A stretch of 64,000 nt of DNA from Bombyx mori (taxonomy: Eukaryota; Arthropoda; Insecta; Lepidoptera; Bombycidae), in assembly GCF_030269925.1 (NCBI RefSeq), contig NC_085128.1:4404501-4468500 (forward strand), given 5' to 3'. Made by a program: the position numbers and the translations under genes. A model generated the notes under the pieces. It worked only from the letters and a program-made list of their open reading frames with translations, had not been told where the DNA came from and searched no databases. Each line of letters opens with the position of its first letter. Position 1 is the stretch's first letter. Of this stretch, positions 63,522 to 64,000 are shown one piece after another.

Positions 63522-64000
63522 CAGGTGTAAAGCTTAATTATTATTTTTTCAATATGATTGCAGTGTTGAACTTGTTTATACTTCCTGTTGTTGATGTGTT
63601 TATATCATTATTGTAAATTTATCTTTATTGTAAAGAATATCTTAGCACCATGTTGAAGAAATTAAAAAGAAATCTTGAAATTTTATTTTTTTACAGTATT
63701 TCCACTGTTCCGATTTAATGCCTGAATTATATTATTAAAATTTAACAAATCATATTCTCAATGTATATAAGATAAAGTAAAATTATAGCTGTTGTCGATT
63801 TTAAATCTTATTTGCATTTTGTGCTAAGTTTTCACGTAATGAACAGGATTGTATTGGATTGGGAGTGTTTTTTGACATCTATTTTTCAACCACTAGACAT
63901 TGTGTTATATTACCATAAAACAAAAAAAGAACCAATATTTTACATGACTGCTTACAATATTATCAGATATATTGTTTAAATGAATTTGATATTTTGTATT
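63522..64000 (+). other. AT-rich sequence, possible 3' UTR
   Basis: No gene recognised. If the exon at 63442-63521 is real, this would be its 3' UTR. Confidence 0.3.

Noticed and set aside
20686..64000. An operon-like functional system of PLAA, IST1, Dispatched and V-ATPase
   Set aside because: The genes lie on both strands, are separated by kilobases of repeats and have their own poly(A) signals; a shared endomembrane theme alone does not support a system.

Overview
The window is a lepidopteran nuclear genome segment, almost certainly from a silkworm (Bombyx). It is AT-rich with long intergenic and intronic stretches. It carries many copies of the Bm1 tRNA-derived SINE (GAGCTCACAGCCCACC core; tRNA-like head with a GTTCGAATCCC B box) and several 5'-truncated BMC1-type Jockey-clade LINE tails. 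Host genes have spliced exons with GT/AG borders.

Layout. 3.1-8.7 kb (+): the last two coding exons of a large, low-complexity protein I do not recognise; its 5' part lies left of the window. 10.5-18.6 kb: repeat-rich, with two isolated minus-strand exon candidates and a decayed THAP-domain gene whose domain has lost one zinc-binding Cys. 20.7-35.4 kb (+): a complete 16-exon PLAA/Ufd3/Doa1 homologue (WD40-PFU-PUL, 772 aa predicted). Its introns hold an R1-clade LINE tail, Bm1 copies, a pogo-like element nested in a Bm1, a LINE that duplicated a splice donor, a hAT-like element and a fold-back MITE. 36.4-40.8 kb (-): a complete 7-exon IST1 homologue (369 aa), convergent with PLAA. 41.9-49.1 kb: a second THAP relic, a direct pair of ~1.3-1.4 kb unidentified repeat units, a BMC1 tail and a nest of Harbinger transposase and Ty3/gypsy pol relics. 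53.1-56.4 kb (-): a single-exon Dispatched homologue (1122 aa). 56.7-58.7 kb: a TIR element split by BMC1, then degenerate repeats. 59.8-60.45 kb (+): the V-ATPase proteolipid c'' subunit (205 aa), uninterrupted. 61-64 kb: Bm1, BMC1, hairpins and a possible last exon of another gene.

How the genes relate. PLAA (ubiquitin-binding p97/Cdc48 cofactor), IST1 (ESCRT-III-related), the V-ATPase proteolipid and Dispatched all act on membranes or endolysosomal traffic. They are separately promoted eukaryotic genes on both strands, so I read this as neighbourhood, not as an operon-like system. I found no rRNA, functional tRNA or CRISPR, and no convincing new multi-gene system. The most unusual signals are transposon-made: a duplicated 5' splice site in PLAA, a composite Bm1-like family with a foreign head, nested insertions with readable target-site duplications, and the unexplained repeat pair at 43-46 kb. 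All exon structures are inferred from splice motifs, reading frame and family resemblance; there is no transcript evidence.
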